Shown: in pieces, positions 33,023 to 43,019 of the stretch
Position numbering within the stretch: the stretch's first letter is position 1
Layout: every line of letters starts with the position of its first letter
Assembly (NCBI GenBank): GCA_030998225.1
Contig: JAPYXD010000484.1
Span: forward strand, 806,001-870,000
Length of the DNA: 64,000 nucleotides
Reading direction: 5' to 3'
Source of the DNA: Diplolepis rosae
Taxonomy: Eukaryota; Arthropoda; Insecta; Hymenoptera; Diplolepididae
Translations under genes and position numbers: made by a program
The notes under the pieces: model-generated
Database searches by the model: none
What the model was told of the DNA's origin: nothing
Seen by the model: only the letters and a program-made list of their open reading frames with translations

Positions 33023-33522
33023 TGAAACTACTGGACGTTCTAATGGAACATACTTATTTACAGTTTAACAAAACTTTCTACAAACAAATTTTTGGTACCC
33101 CTATGAGTTCTCCTATTTTTCCTATTCTAACCGGTATTGTAATGCAAGACCTTGAACATAAAGTAATCGATAACTTAGATTTCCATTTATATACTTATTA
33201 TCGTTATGTTAATGACACTTTTCTCATTATTCCTGATAATAAAATAGATTATGGTTTACAGAAGTTCAACTCCTACCACCCCCGCTTAAAATTTACTCAT
33301 GAAATTGAGAGTAACAACTCGATTTCCTTTTTAAATTTCAAAATTATCAAATGTAAAGATGGAACTATTCTTACTGATTGGCACAGAAAAGATACATATT
33401 CTGGTAGATTTATAAATTTCTCTTCAAATCATCCGATAAAACAGAAATCTGCAATAGTTAAAAATTTAGTTGTCTCAGCCATACTCTTAGCACATTATTC
33501 TTTTCACCAAAAAATGTATTAA
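33010..33522 (+). pseudogene. Penelope-like reverse transcriptase, right copy, partial
   Basis: The frame carries FGTPMSSPIFPILTGIVMQD (usual motif GTPMGSPLSP) and the active site YRYVNDTFLII, where the normal YVDD has become YVND, so the second catalytic aspartate is lost. FTHEIESNNSISFLNFKI follows. The N-terminal RT with motif A is absent from this copy because the head-to-head junction lies at about 33,010. Penelope RTs are related to telomerase and use target-primed synthesis. Confidence 0.85.
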
Positions 33523-33906
33523 TAGTTGGAAAACTTTTAGAGCTTAATAATAATCCTATTAAATTCATTGACTATCATACACCATGTAGAATTTTATATA
33601 ATCACAATAATAACAACAATGTCATTAACAATAATGAAAATAACAAATTTGATTCTAGAAGATTTGTATCTATTCCATTCTTTGGTAATATCTCATTTAC
33701 AATATAAAGAATATTATCTGATTTTAATTTAAAGGCAATTTTTAGAATTGATTCAAAGTTAGTCAATATGATTAAACTTGGCAAGGATCCATTGTATATT
33801 TTTGAACAAACTAACGTGGTTTACAAAATCACCTGTAAACATTGCAATAAAACATATATAGGTCAGACTGGTAGATTGCTCCGAACTAAACGAAATGAAC
33901 ATCGTA

Positions 33907-35197
33907 ACACGTGGATCAATAAGTCCCGGGACTGACACATAGATGGCGTTACCAACAAAAGTTCTGTATGATTTTTCATGAGTACCAACCTTCAAAAGAT
34001 ACCTGTTAAAATTTCATGACATTCTGATGTTTGGTCCGAGAGTTACAGTGATTTAAGTGATGCTGGTCTTGATATTCTCAAAACAATGGATTCGAAACAA
34101 TTTCGTGTGTTGATTCACCATTGCCTTTTGATGAAAAAAACACAGTGCAAGCTCAGCAATGGCTTGAAAAGTGCTACAAGGACTCTGCTCTATCAAAAAC
34201 AACCATTTGTCGGTAGTATGCTGAGTTTAAAAGTGGTCGTACAGACACTGAAGATGCTGAACTCTCCGTCCGGCCAAATGAGGCAGTTACACCGGAAACC
34301 ATCAAAAAAGTCCACCAAATCGTTTTCGAAAACCGTAAATTAAAATTGCTTGAGATAGCTGATACCTTAAAGATATCATACGGCAGTGTGTACGCTATTT
34401 TGCATGAATATTTGTCTATGAGGAAGCTGTTGTCAAAGTGGGTGCCGCGTTTGCTCACGGTGGATCAAAAACGACAACGCGTCGTTGATTCCGAGCGCTG
34501 TTTGGAGTTGTTTCGCCGAAATAAACCGAATTTTTTACGTCGGTATGTGACAATGGACGAAACCTGGATCCATCACTACACTCCGGAGTCAAAACGGTCG
34601 TCAGCCGAGTGGACTGAAGTCGGTGAGAAGCGTCCAAAGCGGCCAAAAACGCAAATGTGGGCCGATGAGGTTATGGCCTCGGTATTTTGGGATGCTCACG
34701 GAGTTTTGTTCATCGACTACCTTGAAAAAGGTAAGACGATCAATAGCGAACGTTACATTGGCCAATTGATTCGTTTGAAGAACGAAATCGGTGAGAAACG
34801 GCTCCAAATGAAGAAGAAAAAAGTGCTCTTTCACCAAGACAATGCGCCGTGTCACAAGTCGCTCGCTACCATGGCGAAATTGAATGAATTGAGCTTCGAA
34901 TTGCTTCCGTACCCACCACATTCACTGGATCTGGCCCTCAGCGACTACTACCTGCTTGCAGACCTCAAAAAATGCTCCAAGAAAAGAGATTCTACTCCAA
35001 CGAGGAAGTCATCACCGAAACGAACGCTTATTTCGAGGCCAAAGTTAAATCGTTCTACACGAAAGGTATTGAAATGTTAGAGAAGCGCTGGACTGATTGT
35101 GTTGCTTTTGAAGGAGACTATGTTGATGAATAAAGTCGAGTTTTTCCAAAAAAATATGTTTTTCCTAGTTAGTCCCAGGACTTATTGATCCACGTGT
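33907..35197 (+). mobile_element. Near-full-length mariner transposon
   Basis: The ends ACACGTGGATCAATAAGTCC and their inverted copy (27-28 bp, one mismatch) are bounded by TA on both sides (33905-33906 and 35198-35199), the hallmark target of Tc1/mariner. The length, 1291 bp, is that of intact mariners. It is the best-preserved DNA transposon in the window. Confidence 0.93.
34086..35133 (+). pseudogene. Mariner transposase with two frameshifts
   Basis: The N-terminal frame opens at 34086. It shifts near 34,137 at an A-run and again before 34,346, from where a long frame runs to 35080. The DD34D catalytic residues can be read: first Asp in VTMDETWIHHYTPES, second in VLFHQDNAPCHKS, third in ALSDYYLLADLKK (PSDYY in most relatives). 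A final one-base shift near 34,980 breaks the last about 45 codons, whose proper stop is at 35131-35133. The family resembles the mellifera subgroup. It catalyses cut-and-paste at TA. This copy is inactive but recent. Confidence 0.88.
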
Positions 35198-35956
35198 TAA
35201 TAATATTAAACTTAGTGAGAAATATCATAATGTTGTTAGCAAACATATATTAGAATTTGATCATGATTTTAATTGGGATAACTTATTAATCTTACACAAA
35301 GAAAAAATATATTTTAAAAGATGCTTAGCGGAAATTTTTTTCATAAAAAAGGAGGGAAATAATTGTTTGAACGTTATTAAAGACTTAAAGAATTATATCC
35401 CTTCTTATAATGTGATCTTGGAAGAACTTTTAAATTCCAAATGTAAATAAAGAATCTCATTTTCCTGCTTTGTTTCCATGTCTTCATTAGTTTCCTCCGT
35501 TGTATTATTTCTGTATTAATTTTAGTTCAATTTTAATACTAATTTCATTCAGTAATTTACAATATTTGTCATTTTTACATTACAGCACTTTCCAAATCTC
35601 AGTTCAGTATGTTACCTACTCCATGTTTGTTTATAAATTTCTTGTCTTTCTGCTCGCCTTTCAGTATAGCTATTTTCTCAAACAAATTTTATTATACTGA
35701 CCTGACATGGATTTTTAGGTAAATTAATTTTTATGTTTGTTAGTTATTAATTTAGTATCCTCTTAATAATTTCTTATTTCTAAAACTTAATGTTATTATT
35801 TTTATATTATCCTTTCTAATTTCTTTCTAATTTCTTTCATACAGAGAGACGAATACTGTACTTTTTAATTGTTCATTTTTGACGCTTTATGTTTTTACTC
35901 TTTGATGTGACCGATGATATACGTTATATTTATATCTGACTAATGCCAATTTTGTC

Positions 35957-35990
35957 CTGATGAGGAAGTCGTACATGACTTCGAAACGTT
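35957..35990 (+). ncRNA. Hammerhead-ribozyme-like motif of the Penelope element
   Basis: CTGATGA (35957-35963), a 6-bp stem GAAGTC/GACTTC (35965-35970 and 35977-35982) with a GTACAT loop, then GAAAC (35983-35987) reproduce the conserved core of a hammerhead ribozyme; such motifs are reported in Penelope-like terminal repeats. One extra G (35964) between core and stem departs from the canonical form. The inverted copy near 31,300-31,335 has CTGATAA instead. Stems I and III were not resolved. Confidence 0.5.
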
Positions 35991-36115
35991 GAATATAACT
36001 TATTACTACTTTTTATTGTCTGAAGAAGTCGTTTTTTCTACCCTGCATACTTTTACACAAGATGGATTCTCAAACGATTTCAACATCAACATCATGATCT
36101 TTGGACTTTAAAGTA

Positions 36116-36788
36116 CGTATTGCAGATAATTTTTACCAACATGTATTTAAGTTATTAGTATTTACGCATGGCAGTAAATAAAATAAAAGAGCAATGTACC
36201 TTTTTCCTATTCACCCTCCTTACTTCGGACTGTTATAAGATTCAGACATTTTCTTCATCACCATGAGAAAACTTCTAGTTCGCATCATATAGAATAAATC
36301 CGAATCAAGAAAGACTATTTGTAAAAAAAATAACAATGGTGCGTACTCATTTGCATGAGTTCTTAGTGGCGATTACAGTGGCCCAAATGCCCTTAAAACG
36401 TTTTGTAACGTGATACGTTGCAGTAACCGCTGCACACTTATACAAATCCATATGCAATATTGCTATCTTTGTGAAACTATTAGTCTTACTTAATCCTGTT
36501 TTGGGCTACGTTATGCGAACTAGAAGATTTTCTCATACTTGACGGCAAATTCAAAATTTTTTAATTCCACCTTCCAGGCAACAATAATTTATGATTACAC
36601 TGTACATTGCTGTGTCACCTTAATAAATCCTATCAGAGAATGCCAACAGTATAATGACAGTAAAGAAAATGCTGTCATCAATATGCGAGTTATTAGCACC
36701 AAAAAATATTTAGAAATCTAGATTGAGCTATACGATATTACATTTCCATAGTTTTTTCATTCTCTCTTTCTAATGTTGCCTACATTAG
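36116..36788. other. Unassigned sequence
   Basis: No gene or element is recognised between the Penelope insertion and the candidate exon at 36,789. Confidence 0.5.
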
Positions 36789-36983
36789 GTAACGTTTTTG
36801 TTTTGCAACGTAACAAATGCTGGAATCTGCTTTACCAGGAATGCGTCGCAAAAGGCCCTACTTTATGCAGATTGTTTTCAGGATTTTCTAACACATTTAG
36901 CAGAATACAAATTCGAACGTCCTGGATGTTCTCAAGAAATGCTCTTAATATTCATGATAATGATCAGTTATATTGCGGAATAA
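36789..36983 (+). CDS. Candidate terminal exon of an unidentified gene
   Basis: A pyrimidine-rich tract and acceptor (TTTCTAATGTTGCCTACATTAG, ending 36788) precede a frame starting in phase 0 that runs to a stop at 36981-36983. It encodes CNVTNAGICFTRNASQKALL, YADCFQDFLTHLAEYKFERP and a hydrophobic end. The composition looks protein-like rather than random. I do not recognise the family, and no upstream exon has been linked, so this is a weak call. A TE fragment is the alternative. Confidence 0.25.
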   Translation, partial: VTFLFCNVTNAGICFTRNASQKALLYADCFQDFLTHLAEYKFERPGCSQEMLLIFMIMISYIAE

Positions 36984-38039
36984 TAAGTATTAATCTTGTA
37001 ATAAGAGAATCGAAAGATATTCTGATTCGTGGCGTTATCAAGGCGCTCAGGTTACGAGCGATACAAAGTTTGGCTTTTGCTTCTCTTTAAGGCATGATGA
37101 TAATGCTTGAAAAATATTAATTCAGACCCCTTACAAAAACATTGCCTCTTTTTGGTCGGTTCATAGCGAAGTTTACAAGATTAAAATACTGACTTTTCAG
37201 AAATTCTATAATTAAAATTTTTTTAAATTTAATTCGAGATATCTAGTTGTAGATGGAACGACAGAAGAATTTAAGATAGGAAAAAATATATGTTTTTGAG
37301 TTACATCATATCGTCATGGCCGCCGACTTTACCGACTCGAGATACAAGAAGATCAAGAAATCAATAAAATGATCAAGATGTTATTACTATGTATCGTTAT
37401 AATACCCACTCATGATAACAAGTTGACTCCAAGATCACTAAGCTGGATTATCCGTCAACCCTCAAGAAGAATTAAATTAGAAGATAAAAAAGTTGAATTA
37501 TCGTCGTCAGAATCAACTCAATAGACTACATACTCAACAAAATCAATTGACTGGACTCAACTACAACTGATCAATATATCAACTGGCAGTAACTATTAAA
37601 ACATAATAATTCTATTTGTTTTCAATCCATGGTGCTTATTTAAGATCGATAATAATTTTGTTTGCAATCAACGCATTCAGGTAACAATTTCATTTTTACT
37701 GACTTTATCCTCATCCCTTAGAGAGGATTCTTCTGATTCTGAAATAAAACGAGAAATTCTTTTAATGAAAGAAGTAATGCCCAATTGGACTACACTAGCT
37801 CAAGGGTCTGTATAGATTTGTTCGGAATACCCAGTCCGGAATGAGTGCATATAGATCCATACAGGAGCATGTACTCCTACTTAGCGAATTGTCTGTAAAA
37901 TCTTATTTACACATCCATACAAAAATAAACTCAAGTTCTGTATATAATTGCATATAAAACATATCTTTGACAGGCCCATAGACATAGATTCATGACAAAG
38001 TATGCTAAAACATCTTGTTTGAAAATCTGAACAGAAAAT
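36984..38039. other. Unassigned AT-rich sequence
   Basis: No gene, RNA or element end is recognised. Confidence 0.5.
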
Positions 38040-38168
38040 ATGGCAGCTCCATTGCAAACCAAGAAAAACCAACAATTAATTATAGAAAATGTGTATGAAT
38101 TTAAATACAATTTAATAAAGGACAATGTTTACCAAAGCTATATTGAGCCACCTGATACGCCTTATTAA
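38040..38168 (+). CDS. Small open frame, 42 codons, unknown
   Basis: An ATG in good context (A at -3, G at +4) opens MAAPLQTKKNQQLIIENVYE, continuing to a stop at 38166-38168. Composition and start context are gene-like, but length alone proves nothing. It could be a first exon or chance. Confidence 0.18.
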   Translation: MAAPLQTKKNQQLIIENVYEFKYNLIKDNVYQSYIEPPDTPY

Positions 38169-38648
38169 TTTTCAAAAATATTTCTTGGGCGCATTGATGG
38201 ACAGGAATCCGTTATAGAGTGCACTTAGGATAACTTCCAGGTTTTCCAATACTGAGTGCGAAACATTGCCATACCCTTTAATGCTATAGGGGTTGAACAC
38301 AAAATATCAATGTGGGAAGCCAAAATCTTTTGTTCTGGTATATTTTCAAACCTTTAGTGTAGACTGCTATCAATTCAATACAAGAGAATACTGAAAGGAT
38401 TTTCTTAACATTATCCAATTTTTACAGTTTTCATTAATAAATTTAATTATTATTTATAGAATAAAATGTCTTATTTGCTTGTAGGTAGTAGTAAGATGCA
38501 TCAAAAATTATTTTAAAATAGAGGTATGTATTAAATATGTGTTAAACACTAAAATGAACAAATTCTTCTAAATAAATCATCAATCTCCAAAAGAAATATA
38601 TAATAATACGACTCAAAAGGTTTTTGTCTAATTGGCTCAACTAATACT
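38169..38648. other. Unassigned AT-rich sequence
   Basis: No feature is recognised. If the exon at 38649-38824 is real, this stretch would hold its 3' untranslated region. Confidence 0.4.
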
Positions 38649-38824
38649 TTACGTCCAAGAATACATATCATTTGAAAACTTCACATTTTCTAGAACTTGA
38701 ATTCTGGTCGGATCGGGATTACAGAAGTGCTCTAGCAATTCTCGACTGAAACCACAATCAACGAGTGCTGCTTGACTAAACTCCATCTTCGGTAGTTCAT
38801 TTATGTCTTTTGATTCCAGTCCTC
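38649..38824 (-). CDS. Candidate terminal coding exon of a host gene
   Basis: On the minus strand a T-rich tract and TTTTGTTAG acceptor (AG at 38826-38825) lead into a frame that needs two bases to complete its first codon, then reads GLESKDINELPKMEFSQAAL, VDCGFSRELLEHFCNPDPTR and on to a TAA at 38651-38649. The sequence is non-repetitive, soluble-looking and unlike the TE proteins around it. I cannot name the family. Its splice phase is compatible with the candidate exon at 63581-63767 on the same strand. An isolated frame of this size could still be chance. Confidence 0.4.
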
Positions 38825-39111
38825 CTAACAAAAACAAAAAAAAAACATGTAAATCTCACTCGATAATTAATATTAATTGTGCATAACCCGCGTAGCGTCA
38901 TATAACTTATTAATAATTTATAATCTGTATTTTAAACCCGTTACGTTATTTGTGGAGTGTAAACAAAAAAACGGTTGTTCTTTTTGTGTTCTTCCGCGAC
39001 TTGCATGTTTTGAATCGGACATGAGGGTGAAGTTTTACTTTGAATTTTACAGTCCAAACCATATTTTAACAGATAACATCAAAACTATAAGAAATACGAA
39101 AATTATCTTAA

Positions 39112-39599
39112 GGGGTTATATACTTTTTTCTCTAGGGAAATACAGGGTTTTTATTTATTTTTTTAAATCATGTTACCATTGTTTTATTCAAATGCGATAA
39201 AAAGTTTCAAAAGGTACATCCCTTATTGTGTTTTTGTATAAAATTTCGAGAGAAAATTCGGAAAATTAGGGAAGGTACACTCCTTGCCGCAGAACTCCTT
39301 TTGTTTGTAATGGCTTACTGTGAGCATGAAATTTTTCAAAAAAAAATTTTTTACAGTTACAGTGATATTTTTTCCAAAAAAGTCGATTTTTTCAAAAATA
39401 CGATTACGAGATAATCGCGTTTAAAGTTTTAGGTGGACATTAAGTAGTTCCAGAAACTGCGCGCTATCAACGACTGTATCTTAGGTTCTAGTGCCCCGAT
39501 CTCGATGAAATTTTGCAGAAACATTGTTAAAAGTATGTACTTTAAAAATGAGCTGCAAATTTTTTTGACTTTTTGAGCCAGAAAAAGGTATATAACCCC
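39112..39599. mobile_element. 488-bp TTAA-flanked inverted-repeat element
   Basis: The ends GGGGTTATATACTTTTTTCT and, inverted, GGGGTTATATACCTTTTTCT are bounded by TTAA on both sides (39108-39111 and 39600-39603). The interior is AT-rich and non-coding. Its ends differ from those of the other TTAA elements in the window, so it is a distinct family. Confidence 0.8.
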
Positions 39600-39895
39600 T
39601 TAAGAAGACAAATGATGCATTCTTGATGTTTTATCGAACAGTAATAATAGACCACCATTGGTATCACTGGATTGTATAGATTAAGAATGTGCAAGTCATC
39701 TTTCAATAAAAGTGTTTCAAATAACAAATTAATCGCATTTGCAAAATCAAATGTCGGCAGTAAAATCCAAGAATTAAAAAAAAAATAGTAGTAATGCAAT
39801 GAAAAGTAAACACCTTTGTGATACAAAAATCATCACTAGCAATGTAACCATAAAACTATATAGTTTTAGGCACATGAATTAAATGTTATTGTAAT

Positions 39896-40110
39896 GCAAA
39901 TAAAATCAAATTTGAAGAATTTGAAATCTTTCTTTGGAAAAAGAGACGCTCTCGACTGCGCCAGGATACGAGTCCGGGTCTTTCCATTGTCAGTCGACTG
40001 CTCTAACCAACTGAGCTACACAGGCGTCTAAAATTTCCTTCTCAACAGGAAGACCTCTTTGTATCGCCCAACGGCACTGCCTTATGACTGTAATGATTTC
40101 AAATTAGATT
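39896..40110 (-). repeat. tRNA-related SINE copy 1
   Basis: The minus strand carries TGTAGCTCAGTTGGTTAGAG (A-box-like) and GGACTCGTATCC (B-box-like) within a unit that recurs at 40,975 and 41,310. The acceptor arms do not pair, so it is not a functional tRNA gene. The flanking stretch ending AATTTGAAATCTTTC is shared by all copies. Confidence 0.7.
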
Positions 40111-40232
40111 ATAGTATAGAAATTCTAATACTGATGTATAATACGTATTGAGTTTGCACCTCACGCTATCAAACAATGCTGAGAAAGTTTTTAATGTTTC
40201 AGGTTTCAGCGATTACCACATGGGCATGGCAT

Positions 40233-40586
40233 TCAGTCTCGATTTTGGGTAAATAATCTTACAGCGATTCTAGAGCTTCTGGGAACTCCACGAGAGGTGC
40301 AGCAGTATTTTTCGTGTGCATTTGGGTATGTCCATGTACTTTTTTCTGTATAGTTAAAATTACCAAAAAATAAAATTATTTTAGGATAAAAATTACACAG
40401 TTCTTTGTTTACTAAAAGTGTATGTAAAATAGAATGTACTCTTATGTGTATTGATTCATATTGTAAATAGTTATAGGAAGGATTAATATACAAACTTTTA
40501 TGCCTGAGTAATTTTAGTGAAAACATCACCTCAAACTTGGATAATGATATACAATTTAAAATGTAAAAATGAATATTATTATTCAA
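40233..40586. other. Unassigned, with splice-site-like signals on both strands
   Basis: Short exon-like intervals can be drawn here on either strand (around 40,262-40,330), but their frames do not join to any neighbouring candidate exon. I do not call a gene. Confidence 0.2.
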
Positions 40587-40974
40587 GTTTCGCGGGAGTT
40601 GATTTAACTGCTCGATACACTGGGTAAAAAAATATGACCTATGTGTTCATGGAATGAGATATATAATTTCCAGAATCGTTTTCTGTGTTAAATCTGAATA
40701 AAAAAACCACAAATCATATGATAGAAAGGTGTACAATTTTTTTTAGACAGAAAACAATACATGATTTCGATGCGTTTTTAACGAAGAATTCATTGCTTGT
40801 TTTGTTTTTCCGATATCTTTGACAGTTCCTGAGATAATGAAAAAAACACGAAATGAATAGTTTTACAAAAAACCATACAGAGAAGTTGCCAGTTTGACGG
40901 CTTACAAGTACTTGGGGCAAATCATTGTGCTATTTATTTTATGCCATTGCATTAATATCTACAATTTTTGAGGA

Positions 40975-41150
40975 ATTTGAAATCTTTCTGTGGAAAAAAA
41001 GACGCTTTCGACTGCGTTGGGATTCAAGCCCAGGTCTTTCGATTGCCGGTCGACTGCTCTAACCACTGAGCTACACAGGCGTCCGACATCTCCTTCTTCA
41101 CAGGAAGACCTCCTTATATCGCCTAGTGGCTCTGCCTTGCGGCTGTAAAT
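40975..41150 (-). repeat. tRNA-related SINE copy 2
   Basis: Same unit as copy 1, with TGTAGCTCAGTGGTTAGAGC and GGGCTTGAATCCC on the minus strand, followed by AGGAAGACCTCCTTATATCG (plus-strand reading), which matches the region after copy 1. Confidence 0.72.
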
Positions 41151-41177
41151 GATATCTAATGAATTGGGATTGAAATT

Positions 41178-41560
41178 TTTCTCACTGTCTAAATTGTCGG
41201 AGGATCACTAGTTGCTATCAGATAGGATACGTTGTCGACAGATGTCCTGGTAGACAATTTCAAACTCTTATATCGCAAATAATGCAAATAAATTCAAATT
41301 TTAATGTGGAGAAGGAGATGTCGGACGCCTGTGTAGCTCAGTGATTAGAGCATTCCACCGGCATTCGAAAGACCTGGGATCGAATCCCAGTGCAGTCGAA
41401 AGCGTCTTTTTTCCACAGAAAGATTTCAAATTCTTAAAATTAAAATTTATTTGCATTATTTGCGATATAAGAGTTTGAAATTGTCTACGAGGGCACCTGT
41501 CGACAACGTATCCTATCTGATACGCGACTAGTGATCCTCCGATAATATAGGCAGTGAGAA
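41178..41560. repeat. Inner inverted repeat of the foldback element
   Basis: Arms 41178-41300 and 41434-41560 are inverted copies, sharing for example GATAGGATACGTTGTCGACA and TATCGCAAATAATGCAAAT. The 130-base centre holds SINE copy 3. Confidence 0.78.
41310..41435 (+). repeat. tRNA-related SINE copy 3
   Basis: Plus-strand copy with TGTAGCTCAGTGATTAGAGC and GGATCGAATCCC, in opposite orientation to copy 2. The B-box-like motif is closest to consensus here. Confidence 0.72.
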
Positions 41561-41899
41561 TAATTTCAAACTCAACTAATTAATTTTAAATATAATATCT
41601 ACAATATTTGCAATATTTACAATATTACCAAGGTAAGTGTGGTGTGAACGCTTTAGCACATTACTGGAAATAATATATCTCATTCCATGAAAATATAGGT
41701 CATATTTTTTTGACCAGTGATATTGAAGACACGCTATCCCTAAAACTTTTGGTCCATTGTAGAGCACAGATTTTCTATGCGATTTGCATTTGGGGATCTT
41801 GAGGGCCACTTCAAGACAGTGATTCCATTTTCCGCTTTCCACTGGTTGCACAGACGGCTGCGGTGTTGTGGGTCGTTTTCTTCTTGGATTTGTTTTTTC

Positions 41900-42540
41900 T
41901 TTTCATTTTCTTTCCCAAGCCATGCATGTGATTTATGTATAAACTCAGGCTCAGGAGGATAGCTCGTTTGTGAATACCAAGTTTAATCAGTTGCGTTCGA
42001 TATTTTTGATCCCCCGATCCAGTCCCTTTTCGAAATGCTCCGGTTTCAAGAAGGGGTTCAGCGCCGTCCTCCTCCATCCGAAGCTGATAGATCTCAAACG
42101 AAGCGGCGTCCCATCGACTTTAGCCTCACACGTACACTCTTTCTGGTCGAAACTTTTTGGGCTCACCACAAATTATAGGAGAAATTATAGAGATCTCAAA
42201 AATCTTGATAATTATTTTATTTTCCTTTTTCGTGGTAAAACGTGTCTTGCCCCTGTTGTTCAAATCGTTACTGCTTTTCATCTCGTTGTAACGATTTACC
42301 CATTTCCTTACGGAGCCCTTTGACTGTCTCATATAGCGCGCAGCTGCTTAGGTCATTCTGGATCCTTTTGGATGCGTGCACGAGAATATTTCGGATGTAT
42401 GGACTCCTAGTGGTGCTGACAGCGCTTTCTAGTAGATTTTTCCAATGATTTCTGGAGTAATGACCTCAACAGGGCGTCTAGGACGTTCAGCGTCATTTGT
42501 GCTTATATGCCAACGTCGGAAGTTGCCAAACCACTCATCT
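41900..42540 (-). pseudogene. Tc1/mariner transposase scraps
   Basis: At 42,540-42,455 the minus strand reads EWFGNFRRWHISTNDAERPR and VEVITPEIIGKI, a mariner N-terminal linker. At 42,332-42,126 another frame gives SKGSVRKWVNRYNEMKSS, a helix-turn-helix typical of Tc1-like transposases. Down to about 41,990 a charged frame continues without a recognisable catalytic motif. These are probably two different, heavily decayed fragments side by side. Confidence 0.45.
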
Positions 42541-42554
42541 CTGCAAATCACAAG

Positions 42555-43019
42555 ATTAGCGATCTTGACCTCCAGAGTAAAATGAATCGAAATTTAACAA
42601 TAAGACGAATTACAATTTTATACTTATATAAACATACATAGTGAGCGCTTGTGCACTGGCATTTAGATGTCGCATGTCTACGAACTGAGTTCTCAAAAGA
42701 GTTCGAAAATTTCTGAAGCAAGTTGATAGTAGACGTTTGAAATACCACCAGAAAAGTTCAAAAAGATGCTTTATAAAGAGAATGATTGTGAGTAGAAACA
42801 TTGCGTCCAAAGGTCCAATTTCGAAGTTCTGTTTTTGGCGTTTTTCACAAGTTGTTAAAAAAACTTTCAGAATTTTGAAATCTTCTTGCATGATCTTTTA
42901 CGTATTAGCATACTTTCCTACTAAATGAGGCAAGTGTTTTTTCTTCTTATACATTTTGGTACTGTTGCACTGTATAGCTTAATATCAATACTTGCGCAAG
43001 GCCTGCTCGCTCACAAACG
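42555..43019. other. Unassigned sequence
   Basis: Overlapping frames exist on both strands but none has recognisable motifs. Confidence 0.4.

Larger units (their letters stand above)
33770..35450 (+). pseudogene. Penelope-like GIY-YIG endonuclease, split by a mariner
   Basis: Just before the mariner the frame reads VVYKITCKHCNKTYIGQTGR, the GIY-YIG core with the CxxC insertion typical of Penelope-like elements. LLRTKRNEH follows, and the catalytic neighbourhood is interrupted at 33,906. After the mariner (35,200 on) it resumes as NNIKLSEKYHNVVSKHILEF and ends with a stop at 35448-35450. An AATAAA overlaps the stop. The domain nicks DNA to prime reverse transcription. Removing the mariner and one TA copy would restore continuity, so the mariner is the later insertion. 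Confidence 0.85.
31238..36103 (+). mobile_element. Penelope-like element insertion: two head-to-head copies with nested mariner
   Basis: The 12-bp direct repeat GACTTTAAAGTA flanks the insertion (31226-31237 and 36104-36115). Inside, 31238 to about 33,010 is an inverted, partly deleted copy of about 33,010-36,055. Head-to-head partial copies are a known product of Penelope-like retrotransposition. The right copy has the reverse transcriptase and a GIY-YIG endonuclease; the left copy keeps the N-terminal RT part. A mariner (33907-35197) sits inside the GIY-YIG region of the right copy, and a piece of it is in the left copy. About 50 bases at the right end (36056-36103) have no left counterpart. 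Confidence 0.85.
40618..41719. mobile_element. 1.1-kb foldback element with CACTGG termini
   Basis: About 50-bp inverted ends start CACTGGGTAAAAAAATATGA on the left and CACTGGTCAAAAAAATATGA on the right (inverted). ATA lies directly outside both ends, a possible 3-bp duplication as in CACTA/CMC elements. Inside is a second inverted pair (41178-41300 and 41434-41560), and SINE copies occur in opposite orientation. No transposase is present. The CMC assignment is tentative. Confidence 0.68.

Noticed and set aside
36056..36103. Separate small insertion at the Penelope right end
   Set aside because: It lies inside the 12-bp duplication, so it is part of the Penelope insertion.
39945..40027. tRNA gene on the minus strand
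   Set aside because: A- and B-box-like motifs are present, but the acceptor arms do not pair and the unit recurs with shared non-tRNA flanks, so a SINE fits better.
40262..40330. Spliced host exon (either strand)
   Set aside because: Splice-like signals exist on both strands, the implied intron on one reading would be only 16 bases, and phases do not fit neighbouring candidates.
41330..41415. tRNA gene on the plus strand
   Set aside because: Same SINE family; the anticodon region lacks a proper 5-bp stem and a T at position 33.
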